Part shown: one piece after another, positions 48,916 through 61,100 of the stretch
Numbering within the stretch: position 1 is the stretch's first letter
Layout: every line of letters begins with the position of its first letter
Assembly: GCA_035582835.1 (NCBI GenBank)
Contig: JAYKAV010003443.1
Coordinates: 1,469,259-1,533,258, forward strand
DNA from: Phoebastria nigripes
Taxonomy: Eukaryota; Chordata; Aves; Procellariiformes; Diomedeidae
Length of the DNA: 64,000 nt
Direction of reading: 5' to 3'
Made by a program: the position numbers and the translations under genes
The notes under the pieces: model-generated
Databases searched by the model: none
The model's input: the letters and a program-made list of their open reading frames with translations, nothing else
Told to the model about the DNA's origin: nothing

Positions 48916-51900
48916 CTGAGGGACAGCAATAAAAATGGTCTGTAAGTACCTTGGATGAGTTTTCAAAGTACATGCAGGATTTTTAGCCGCATGATTCCCA
49001 TCTATCTTAACTGCTTCATTGCTGCTTCACAGAATAGGCACACCATGTCAAATGTGTCCTCAGAGCTTGCCAGCATACACATCACCACATGCCATCATTT
49101 TTCAATCATGGATGCTCCTGTGTTCTGCCACAACGCAGACACCTCCACTTAGGCTGCAGAGAACAAACAATCTGGTTATTATAAAACCTAGCTAAAGCTT
49201 TGAGCTGCACATCGCCTTCTCCTACCANCCTTCCTCACGCTGAGTGGTATTTTGCTTCAATAATAGTCCAGCTGATTTCTGCGAAACTATTACTCCACAT
49301 GAGTGAGAACAGCAGCTTCATAACTTCTCATGTAAACATCATCAGGCGAGAAATAGCTGGGGTCCTTGCACCCGGGAACAATGAGAAGAATACACCACTA
49401 CTTCCTGAGTGTTTTGTTAAAATTGTTATTGAATAGGAATTAGGGAGAAGGAAGGAGAAAAAAAAAAAAAAAAATTAATTTGCTTCTAAGATATAAAATG
49501 CTGATATATCTCATTCCAAAAAACTGGCCAAATCTAACTAAGAAAAGGCCCAACACAGCAAGGAAACGCATGGGAATATACCTGCACACACAAGGTACAG
49601 ATCTTGCCTAGGCAGAATAGAGTTTCACAAGTGCTTGCTGCAAAACCTATACTATGATTACCCGAAATTCGGGTGGCGAGGAGCTGCTCTTTTGGAGCAC
49701 CATCATCCACCTCTCCTCTCAGAGTCGCCAGGCAGGTGCAAGCGCACCGCTGCACGCATGGGACAGCAGCTGCCCAGCTTTTCTGTAACCAAAGGCTGCC
49801 CAGAGATCTCTACTCTGGCTCCATGACAAAAAAGCCAGCCTGTCTGAAAACAGGCAGTATACAGGGGATATGGAGCTTGCTAAACGCTAGCACCCAAGTC
49901 TTGCAAATGGATGTAATGGGAGATTATTCCGAATGCTAAGATAAGACTTCCTCAAAGATTTAGCACATCTCTGGTGGGACGCAGACAAGCTCCCCACATA
50001 GTTAACAGGAAACTGAGTTTAAACTATGCAGAAAGCTCCTGTGTTGCACCACACACCTTGCTGATTTTCCTCAGAGGCTCTTGATTTGTACAAATACAAT
50101 TTAATTAAAAAAAAAAAAAAAAAGATATCTAGCGTCCATAAAAACTTGACAGAGTCATGCTCAATATAGTCTCTATTTTATTCCAAGCCAGACTCACAAA
50201 GAAATTAGCTGTCCAATTCTCTCCTTGCAGCAGCCTTTAACTTCAGTGCTCACATCAAAGCTTTCACCTTTGCAGCGAAAGATGTCGGGATTCTCCTCAG
50301 AGCTCTTTCACAATAGTCTTTAAATCAGGCAGAAAGGTCAACCCAGAACAACACAAAGCTTTACTATCCTCAAGTCTATGCACACTAAGTTATTAGCGAT
50401 TTTGTGACAGAGTAAATGTTGTGTTTACTGGGAAGGATAATAAAACAGGTTGGCTGCACAGAACTTTTAAGGATCTAATCTCTTTTCAATTAGTGAAATC
50501 ATAGCCTCTTTTTAAACCACCAAAAATTGCTGAATGTTTGGTTTGGATCTGCTTTAGTCCTTCATCCAGCAATCAAAAATTAATCTGTTAATTTCATTTC
50601 TCAGAGATAACGATCCCAGGCTAGTCTCTAGGGGACAACATCCATACCAGTGAAACAGCCAAACCACTTTCCAACAGCCTTCGTGGCTGTCTCAGCAAAG
50701 GCCGTAAAATGTAGAGAGCACTATTAGCTTGTCATCCAGATTAGATGTATAAATACACTTGGGCTGCAGATGATTAAGTCAAACGTATCTAACAAAGTAC
50801 CTCAGTTATGGTCAGTTTAGGACTTTTCTCTCACAGTAAATTCATTTAAATAAAACAAACAGATTCCAGAAATTAAATTTCAGTTATGAATTCAGTGATG
50901 ATTTGTTTAACAGAGAAAAAATTTCTTTGCAAACTTTGGAAACATTTAAATAACCATAGCATGTATATTCTTAAGTAATTCATTTAATTAAGAACGTATT
51001 TCATCGCACACTTGCGACGCTTCCTGTTCCAGTGTTATATCTCATCATGAAAGATAACAAACCCTCCCCAGCAGAATCACTAATAACAGCATCACTTCCC
51101 AAACATGATGTTCTCCATTTTCCTAATCTTTGGTTGACATTTGCAGTAAGCTCATCCACACTAGACAGAACCTATAGACACCCTTCTTTCTGGGGCCAAG
51201 GCATTCTCAGATCAGCCCACAAAACTATTTTAACCACATAGAGTCAAAGTTTTATTCATCATCTTTAAAATAAGCCAACATTTATTCTTTCTATTCAGTC
51301 CAGCATGGATAATTCCCTCCAGCAAAGGAAGATTGCTTTCATCACTGTGTTAGCCAGTCCTGCTACAAGAATGCAATATTTTTAAAGGGCTTTTTCTCAG
51401 GAGAAAATGCCATAAGCTATATTTATCTCTAACTAATCCATTTCTAGCTCTTACTCTAAGATTAAGGAATTAGAGACTGCTACAGCTGCTGTCCTTATCA
51501 CATTAATTACTGTAAATTGGCTGTCATCTCAAAAAAGAAAATCCACTTCCAGGGAGTGCCTAGTTCCATGCTTCAAATACTGGGCAAAGAGCATATTGAA
51601 TGTATCACTGTAACGCAATGCTCAACAAAGGATGTTACACAAAAGCAATTGGTCTTGATACTGCTATTCTTAGCCTGTCCACACTCCGGTTGCAGAACTG
51701 TAGATTTAACTCCACGTACTGTTTGTGCTTGATTTCCGACTAGGACAAATTACTTCCAACCCCAGCATTTGGGAGGGGCGGGGGAAGGCATGCTTTGTAC
51801 AGTATACGTAAAAAGCACTAACATGCCAAAACTGAATCAAAAATACAGAAGTTTACTGTAGACTTTGGGCATGGAATTATGCCTTCTCCTCCTAAATATA

Positions 51901-54144
51901 ATTGCTCTTCAGAAATGTAGCAAAATTAAAATTTATAAGCAATGCTAATATTTATCACAACATTGTGATAGCACTAAGATGCTTTCTGTAACTCAAGGTG
52001 CTGCGGTTTTGCCCTAGTAAGATGAGGACCAACAGTGTTCATCTTAGAAATGCTTTTACATGCTTGCTCAGTGAGATTCTTTCTGAAGAGTTCAATATAT
52101 ATATAAAAACACTAAGGAATACTATTTCAAATAATTCAAATGCAATTTGGGGTTATTTCAAGCTATTAAGTCCTCCCATCAATAGCTGCTAAAAAGCTGG
52201 CCACCTCCTCTGCTGATATCTACAGGATGGTGCTGTGTGAGGGGGTTTAACAGCGTTAGGAGCGCTAAGAAAACCCACAAACCTTTTATTCCTAGTNTCA
52301 TGGGATGTACATGTGCATGTCTGTGTCTGATGCACAAGCAGTACAATAGTTTCTCATCAGGATCAGAAATCCAGGCATGAAAGAGAATCTATGTATTTTG
52401 ATACTTACGCGTTGGCAGTGAAGAAGCAAACATCATGAATATTACAGGAACCCTTAATTCATACTTTCATATATGCTAAAACAAATGTGAAAAATCTTCT
52501 CCTGCTTTTGCTTTTTTATTCAGTCCTTTACAGGCACATAATTTTGAAAATAAATTCTTAAATGCCAATGTAGAAACCAAATTATGAGAGAAACTGAATA
52601 CCGTATTCTCTAAGTTGTATACTTTGTAGAGCTTAACATTAAAACCTTCCAAAAACTTACTCTTTATAGGAAGTCATAGGGGATTCTTCTGGAACTACCA
52701 CTGAAGAACTTGAGAAACAAGCACAGATTCAACTTTTAACTTTGATACTGTCTTTTTCTTACAAACTAGAAGTTGCCTCAGCGTTTCAAACTTTGGAGAT
52801 TNAAATTACTGTAATAACACACTGGAAAAATTAGGCTTTGGGAGCACAAATTTTTCAAAAATCACTTTAGCGCAGTAGCTAAAGTGAGTGTCTTATATGA
52901 TCATTAATGACTGTAAATAGAACTATTTCCAATTTAAAAAAAAAAAAAAAGTAGAGAAATTCTTAGAAGAAACATGGTGGAAAAGTAGTAAGCATTCATC
53001 TAAGATAGAGATTCAAGTCAACCAAACAAAGCTAGGTAAAAGTTCTGATTTTCATTTGATGTCTGAATAGCAACCTGCTATATCGTTGGCAATATGACTG
53101 AAGCCCAAAATACCATTCAGATATAGAATTACCAGATAAAGAAATTTCATTCAGACAGCTAATACTCGTGCACTGGGTGACTCTTCTGGGCTTCAATGCT
53201 ATTATCTTTCATTTCCCCTCGACACTACTTCCCCTCCCTGTAGTCCCTGTACAGATTCATTACACAGCCTACAGCTGGCATTACCAAAGCCAAGATGTGA
53301 ATACAAAGTGAATTTCCTAACGAGAGCTAATGCAAGCTCTGATACAGGAGAGAAATACTGTCCTCCCTGTGACCTTTTGCCTTCTGCAGCCTAAAAAGGA
53401 AGAGTCACGCAGCGACTGTCCTCAGACTAAACCAGCAAAGATACTTTTGACAGTCCAAGCAATTGTCAGCTCTCATTTCAAAAACTGAATTTCAAGAAAG
53501 ACGGATTCAGCTTTTATGAGAGATGTCATTCTATTGAAACTGCATTTATTTTGGAGGCGCCATAAACTGGCTGAGCGAAATCTTAACGGCATTAACTTTT
53601 AAGATACTTTCGAACAACTGTATTTCATGGAATAGCTACAAAACCCAGACTTAGTTCTTATATATCATCTCCTGAAAAGAAGTCCATTCTGACATGTTTT
53701 ATTGAACATAACCCAATAATAAACCCAGACTCTCCAGACCATACCCTGGATGCATGGCTGTATCGGTGCAGGATTCCCACGGCACTATCAGATTAGGATC
53801 TGGAATGACAGATTCAATTGCCTAAATTATGTGGTGGCTGCTTGTAGAGATTAGGGGACTGCTGGTCTTATTTTTTGTAAAACTACTAAATGTTTAGCCT
53901 ACTCTTTCCAGCAAGTCTCACGAAAGACATTCTACGCTGCTGCTAGCTAAAAGGAAGCCACTGTTGTATAAACCAGTTCATGGTTTAAACAGTTTAAATA
54001 CAGCATCCCATTCTCCAGAGTATGGAAATTCGTTATCATACCCATAGATTATGTGGCAGCAGCAGCCTTGAGAAGTGTTCTTCAGTGACCCTTATTTATT
54101 CTAAGCCCAGGGAGCTTCTCAGGTATCATCCAATGGAGAGAAAG
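48916..54144. other. Unique non-coding sequence
   Basis: No gene is recognised. If the exon to the left is real, this would be intron. Poly-A tracts lie at about 49459-49474, 50107-50122 and 52935-52950. Ns occur at 49227, 52299 and 52802. AT-rich stretches near 50750-51000 and 53480-53620 look like possible conserved non-coding sequence but cannot be tested here. Confidence 0.5.
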
Positions 54145-54167
54145 AAAAAAAAAAAAAAAAAAAAAAA
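54145..54167. repeat. Poly-A tract
   Basis: About 23 consecutive A after a purine-rich lead-in. No retrocopy signature was found. Confidence 0.9.
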
Positions 54168-56499
54168 TCTCTTAACGTCAATCATTCTTGGCCCATGTGC
54201 ACTTTCTCACTCATGCATCTTAACTCTAAAGTGATTGGTCTTTTCCCTCTGGAGTCAGGCTGAATGATATAGCAGCTCTCTCAGTTGTGATATTAACATT
54301 TCAAGTCAAGCCTCAATCCACTTCTCCATCTGAGAGACAAGATATGAGACCTTAGGCCTGTAAGCACTCCAGGGAAGTTTATTTTGATTCTCAAAATCTC
54401 TAGCGTTTTAGAGATTGAAAGTCTTTCAGTAACCAAGATACCTCAAGTTTAAATTCCTCCCCTAGAACACAGAAATACGCCGTTGAGATTTATAATCAAC
54501 ACAGCCGTTCTGTTTTTGGTAGGATGCTGAAACCCTGCTAGTTTTTGGAAGCACCCTAGCAAGCATGCAAGCACATTCAGATGGCACACAGTACTGTAGC
54601 AAACCTGACCAACAAAAATCCACTTTGTCCACATCACAGTTAAGGCTGCCTGTGGACCCAGCAGCTCATGCAGCAAAGCACATTCCTCCATAGACCAATT
54701 AGGCTGCATGTTGACTGGCCATGGGTCAAGCCTGTGAATATAAGCCTCAGGACTGGTAGATTCCTTTTACCTCTTTTTCTGGGCAGCTGCAGCAATCTGT
54801 GACAGCAGCTGAAGCAAAAAACCAGGGTTTTGGGTCAGCCTTAGATGCAGGGCCACGTGCCCTGGTAACACTTCTAGCCAATGGCAGCAGCTGCAAGTAA
54901 GGTGTTGCTCACTTGAGTGGGTCAGAGTTTTATCATGGAACAAATCATAACAAAAATAGACAATTTTTCCATGGGTCATTCAAATCTATCTTTTGGCATG
55001 CTGCTTTTAAAGAGGCTTCACTTATGTTATTTCAAGAGGATATTTTCATCTTGGACTGGTTCCCAAAGACCAGCATGTTCTAGAAATAGATACACCACCT
55101 TTATACTACTCCCATTTTCTCAGGATATTAAATGCAACTGAAAGATGCCTTCTCTTTTCACAAACACACAGATACATCTTTTGCTTGTTCAGCTTTCACT
55201 CTAGCTTTTCAAAATCCTTTCAATATTGAAGGAGATATCCAGCTATCCAGAAGAAAAATCAAATTAACTTTTCCACTGTGTAATCGCCACAAAGTTGAAG
55301 GAGTTACGAAGAGTTAAAGGTGGTTAGAAATGTAAGAAACAAAAGGTAAGAACCCTTGGCATTTGCTTTATTTCCCTTAGAAAAGAGAAAGAACGATGTT
55401 TAGTTTCTCTCCCCTTTCTTCTCTACCAATTACACTTTTAACTTCCCAAATTTTCAAGTGGTAAGGGCAGGGGGAACCTTTCTGTAGTATTGGACAGACA
55501 AAAAAAAAAAAAATGTTTTTCTATTTTAAATCATGTGAAAGAGAGACAACTCAAATAGTTGACAGAGCCACATGGCTCATTAATTGTTTAGCTGTAGTTC
55601 CTTATAGTGTTCTTTGGACCAGAAAGACAACTCAGCCATACTCAGAGATAGCTTTAGAAGAGGGGAAAAAATCAAAAAAGTAGCAGTTACCACTGGACTG
55701 GCCATGGCAGTGCAGTGCTATGGGTAACCTGGAAGAGGAACTGCATAACAAACTCATTCTGAAAAATTCTAGTACTGAAATTCAAATTACAGTAAGTAAT
55801 CTTATTATTACAACACTTTAAAACTACAGCATTCAGCATTCAAATACCATTTTACAATCACAGTTTGGCAGTATAGGAAATTAAGTCCCCAGTTAGAAGT
55901 CTAATGTTAAAAATCCACACTATTAAAGAAACTTATTGTTTTAGATAATCAATAATCAAATAGATATGAGAAAATAAAATATTATTTAACATAGTTCTTA
56001 TTCTTGCAATACAATTCTACCTTAACTCACTAAAAATGCNTACAGCAATAAGTCATCTAGCTGGGTCTTACTTGTATGATTTGATTTCTGCTCACCTGTT
56101 AAAAATGTGCATATGCATCCCTACACCCAACAGCCGTGTGCCTTTTGTTCCAATAACGACACAAGTGCCCTCTACCATAGTGTGCAAAATGCCAGTTTGA
56201 CTTGGAAACCGGTTCATGACCAACAGTGCTGCCCTCTTCCTCTCTAGCTCCGCAAACACCACAGAGACCTACAGCCAAGCACCTATCGAGCCACACAGCT
56301 TCACTACAGCATCTTGCCTCTTTTGGCTATGCACAGAAACAGATTTCTATACTTTATTTTAAATTATTCCAACCATAACCTAGCCCAGGGCCTGAGGGCA
56401 GGTGCTTGAGCCAGACCCCGTCAACTTAGAGAGGTTGGGGATGGGGGAAGCCATGGGCTGCGCTCCCCAGGAGCCCAGGGTCGGTGGCTGGGGAGCAGA
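54168..56499. other. Unique non-coding sequence
   Basis: No gene is recognised. An A tract lies at about 55501-55513 and an N at 56040. Short open frames show no domain. Confidence 0.55.
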
Positions 56500-56625
56500 C
56501 CCTCAGCAGGGCTTTGTCCAGAGTGGTTTTATGGAGTCCCACCAGGACTAGAGTTGGACATAAGAAAGGAAAACTTCCTCACCATGTTTTGTATAGGGCA
56601 GGAAACCTCTTAAGAGGGGAAAGGT
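56500..56625 (+). mobile_element. Degenerate CR1-like fragment (weak)
   Basis: A segment near 56545-56590 reads GGACTAGAGTTGGACATAAG, then an AAGGAAAACTTCCTCACC-type stretch. It resembles the CR1 3' segment in which a GGA(C/T)AT(A/C)AGGAAGAA word precedes TTC(T/C)TCAC, here in plus orientation. The flanking CR1 landmarks are not clear, so this may be a very old copy or coincidence. Confidence 0.3.
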
Positions 56626-59066
56626 AAGATCAAACAGCTCTTATTTCTGTAACACTCCTGCTGGCACCTGGAAGTCTGGATAAACATCCCATTACACACT
56701 GGAGAACCACACACAAGTGAAAATAAAATGATACAGCACCAGCAGGAAACAGGTTTACCCGGATATAAACGCTTTCTGACACCCAAGTTAAAACATATTA
56801 GATTCTGGCTTTACCGTAGTCAGTGGAAAAGCTCCCATGAATGTGGAAAGGGACAGGATTAAATTAATGTTATTCACTCCAATCGCTGATGTCTACAGAG
56901 GCAAAGAGAAATTGTTCTATAAAACAAAGGGATAAGTTTTACATTATTCTGTAAAACACAACCGTAGCTGTAGATGCTGAATAAATAAGAACTAGCTTCA
57001 AATATAATCCATACTCTTATTTATTTATATCTTAATGAAAAATTCTCTTTTTGTGCTAAAACATTCCATGCTTGCTCTTAGCTGTAAGGTGATTTTTTTC
57101 TGGAATTCTTTGACACATAGATATCAAAGCACTGTGAATAATAGAAATAGACAAAGAGAGAATCATCTTTAAAATACAAGTGTATGAGGATATTTTACGA
57201 ATGAAGTGAGTCTGCTTATAACATATAAAGGAACTGAAAGATAGCATTGACTAATGTCTTATTTCCCAGATCCCTAAGCTTTTGTATCTCACCCTGAGAT
57301 TAGCCCAAAGCAAATAGATACACACTTTAAAAATATAATTTTTTTCTCAACATAAGCAATCCTTGAGGAAAAAAATAAACCATAAAAATGCAAAGTCTAA
57401 AAACTATAAAAAGTAAAGTGGGGAGAGGGCTGGACTCTAAGTGACTTTTAACTGCAGTGCCCAGTCTCTGCCTGAAAAATTCAGATTTTTCAGAAGGGCT
57501 ATTCTTCCCTTGACACCCCCAGCCTATCCCAAATTTCAACAGCACCCAACGTATCTCCATCCTATTCTGCCAAAACAACCCAAAGACATTAGAGCTTGTG
57601 ACATAGCATCTCTGGACCAGGCAGTGCAGAAACAATAACCACTGTAGACATGGCTCCTGTGCTAGGATTACCTCCCTGACCGCTGGCAGCACTGCACTGC
57701 CACGGGGCCACTAGATCATTCAGATCCCCAACCATGGGAGGAATCAGGACAGCGGGGGTCACTCGTGACAGCATCACCCAGTGCTAGGGATGTCCTGCAC
57801 ACCCAACCCCATCCATCCCCACCCCATCAATGGGGCACCTGCTGTGCTGTGGCCATCTCCCACCCTTAGGCATCTCCAAAAACTCCCCTTTTTCCAGCTT
57901 CTTCCCTGCGGTAAGCACCAGGTGGCACTTGTTCACGTGAATACTTTGGTACCGGGCCACCAGGCAAGGAAAGTCAGGTACACAGCTTTTCACATCCAGG
58001 GCTTAAGGACCAGAGGGAAGCACTATTAATATCCTATGCACATCCCACGCTGTGGCAGTTAAAGAGTTGTTGTGTAGACCTGGTTTGATTACATAATTAA
58101 AACAGCCTACTTTATCTCTTAAAAGACCTTACAATGGCCTTCTTCCCCCTTCTTTCACTTTGAAAGCAAAAATAAAATCACCTCAATTTCCCTATTACGC
58201 TCTCAGTGAGCCCAGCAGGCTGTACATGAAGAGTTTCACAATGCTACCCACGACTCTGTGTTCGGAAACAAAGGGAGTTACAGTATAATTGGGGTGTGGT
58301 GCATGTGTTTCTTTGTCAGGTTTTTGGACGGCACCACCATCTGTGCAGGTGTGCCAGAAAGAACAGGAGCCAAAACCAAATGTAGAAGTCTCCCTTCCAT
58401 CTCCAGAAAAGGGACTGAAGCTTTCCGATTCTAATCAAGAAAAATCTTTCATGCAATAATTAAAATACGCCTCCTATTCAAGGAGAGAACGACAAAGGTT
58501 GAAACAGTTAGCTGACGAAGGCAAACAGCACTATCTTCCATCCTCCCCCACTAACAGTAAACATCAAGTTTTTCTGAAAAAGAAAAAAAAGAAGTGCATC
58601 AAAGCTGAAAGGCAGAAAACAAAGCAGACACTTAAATTAGAAATTATTTAAATTGAATTTTATATGAAGAATGCTCAGAAGCTGGCCTGTTTAAGACAAA
58701 CCTCGAGTTTTCTGCATGGCTGGAATCACATTAGCAGAGGAACGATAGCCTCATGTATTCGCTAATCTATTACCGTCAAGTTAGAAATAGAATATTGCAT
58801 TAGCATGCAAAAGGATGCAAGCCAGCACTACAGGGGAAACCAGTATTTCTGTAGTAAGCACCGCAGAATGGCAGTGCAGATTTGTATAAATAATGAGTAA
58901 AAAGGAAAAAAGTGAGCTTGCACTGTTCTGAGGCTTACGTGCCTTGATTATAATATTGATATTACATTCATTTTAATGTGTCAACTGTTCTGAATAACCT
59001 ACCAAAGGCCAATATTTTACATTGTTGTGATGGGAGCCTCTCCTTCCCTCTTTGTCATTTCCCTAA
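56626..59066. other. Unique non-coding sequence
   Basis: No gene is recognised. The 121-codon minus frame at 57327-57692 has no domain. A block around 58620-58830 has POU-octamer-like words and is noted as a finding. Confidence 0.5.
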
Positions 59067-59120
59067 GGAAGAAAAAAAAAAAACAAAACAAACCACACAA
59101 AAACACCACCAAAAAAAACC
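59067..59120. repeat. A/C-rich low-complexity tract
   Basis: Runs of A with AC, CC and CAC spacers. It is the third tract of this style after 30362 and 42269. Confidence 0.8.
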
Positions 59121-60954
59121 TAAAAGAATTAAAGCTCAGATGTCCTGAAATCTTTCATCCACTGATGACTGCCAACATTCAGATTAAATTCAAAGGGTTT
59201 ACTGCAGCTCTCAGTTTTGGCTATATAATTTACAAAGCTCACTCAGAGTCATTCCAATCTAATTTGCAGTTCAGCAGTGATTATCATTTGCTGACTGCAC
59301 CTACCTGAAGTTTTTCCTTTGAAGATCAGGAAAAAAAAAAAAAGTTAAACTTTTGACACCAACAGCTTTCCTCTGGGAAATGCTTCAAGAGACATTAGCA
59401 GCAGGTAGCCTGGCATGCCACTTGCAGCCTGATACAAGCTTTGTTCCTACATATTCTCATCGTCTAACAGAAATGAACCAAGTCACGACCTGCATTCCAG
59501 TCCCAGAAAATCCAGGAGAGTCTGGACTGTAAATTACATTGCTCTGGTCTCAATTGATCTTCACTACTTCTTCCTGAAGAACTTTTTTCTTCATTCTCAG
59601 AGGATATTAGCAGAGATGCTGACTACTGCATCATACATGCTACTTATGTTCAGGTCTTATACTCCCCTCTAGCAAGCTCATATCTTCCAGCAACGTCCCT
59701 GGAAATGTTCATGTAGTTCCTGGCTTTTCTGCCTTTTGAGGTCAAAACTCTGCTGACTTGGGCAAGAGGCATGCCTGTGTTGGTTTTAACAAAGGAGGAG
59801 AACTAATGATTTGGTTAAAAAGAGGGTTCAAACTATGACATCTACCTATAATGAAGAGAGTTGCTTAAAGGAGAAGGATCTTGCAGTGCTGCCTGAAGCT
59901 AGTTAGACTGCAGATTTACTTCTCTGACAAGGTTCCTGGAAGGCCGCGCGCTGTCCCAGGCTAGACCCTTGAAGAAGCCTGTGCAGAAGGCACTGGGGCA
60001 CGTTGCTGGGCAATATTTCAACCACATGTATTGCGCTCCTGAGAAGCGCAGGCTTAAGGCAACTGAGACTACTGATTATTTTAACACCAAATTTGGCAAG
60101 TCATTTTGGCTGAAAATGTGTTTTGCGTTTAAAACTTTTCATTTTGACATCATCCAAACGCTTGGAAACATTTCACTTCAAAACGCACTGAAGTGTAAAT
60201 ACTTAAAAACAAAAACATTTCTGAAATGGAAGAGTTCCCAAAGACAACATTTGATCCAAAAACATCTTCCCCCCTTCGGCTTTTCATTTTCTTCAGCAAA
60301 AAGTCAATTTTTCACTGGTGCACCTGGGAATCTGAAGGAGAATTAGGAAAAATGAAAGAGGAAAGACAGAGACAAACCCTCGGGCCCCAAGGCATCCGGA
60401 CTGCTAGGTCCCACGTCATTAAAGGCAGCGTGCAAAACACCAAATAAAGAGCTAGCCAGTATCACAGCACCTCAAGCAAGAGAAACTGAAGAGTACACGG
60501 GTCCCAAGGCATAGGACCCAAATAAACAGCCTGCCGAGTGTTTCTTGCCGAGTCAAAGAAAATCTGCTTTGCTGTTAGGTTCCAGTAACTTCACATCCTC
60601 TTGCTTCCAGATTAAATCACTCCTACTTTCATATAATCATCACAAAAGCAGAGATCCTCAACACATCACTTAATTATAGACTCAGATGCCCTTAAATATT
60701 AGGCCTGACATGCAACTGCCAGAGATGCAAGAAAACAGGNAGTTCTCTGTTCAAAAACCACTTAGCCAGCTGTCAGAAGGCAATATGTCAGTACCTCGGA
60801 TTGGTGCATCCCACTGACTTGAAGGCAAAATCTCAACAGGTTTATGCAATAGCGTTTTTTAGAAGTCATTTGCAACCTGAAACACTTTCAAACAACATAG
60901 TTTGAGGGCTTAAAAACAGACAAAAATTATTCAATTTTCCCATACTTGAATACA
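59121..60954. other. Unique non-coding sequence
   Basis: No gene is recognised. The 125-codon plus frame at 59969-60346 has no identifiable family or splice framing. An A tract lies at about 59331-59343, and N is at 60740. Confidence 0.5.
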
Positions 60955-61100
60955 TGACAGGAAATTATATTGATTATTAATTACAATGAGATATGCAAGG
61001 AAAAATCAGCATACGTATCTTCAGTGATCACCCTCTCCTTACAATGTCTGTTTCAGCTGAAAATCTGGTCAGCTACATTCAGTCTTGCCTGAAGGGGGAA
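60955..61100. promoter_or_regulatory. AT-rich block with homeodomain/POU-type words
   Basis: TTGATTATTAATTAC (from 60970) is followed by AATGAGATATGCAAGG. It shares the exact 13-mer TTGATTATTAATT with the block at 16169-16181. This is typical of conserved developmental enhancers, but conservation is not visible here. Confidence 0.2.

Noticed and set aside
54022..54167. Possible processed retrocopy ending in poly-A
   Set aside because: No recognisable gene body or flanking target duplication. The poly-A alone is not evidence.
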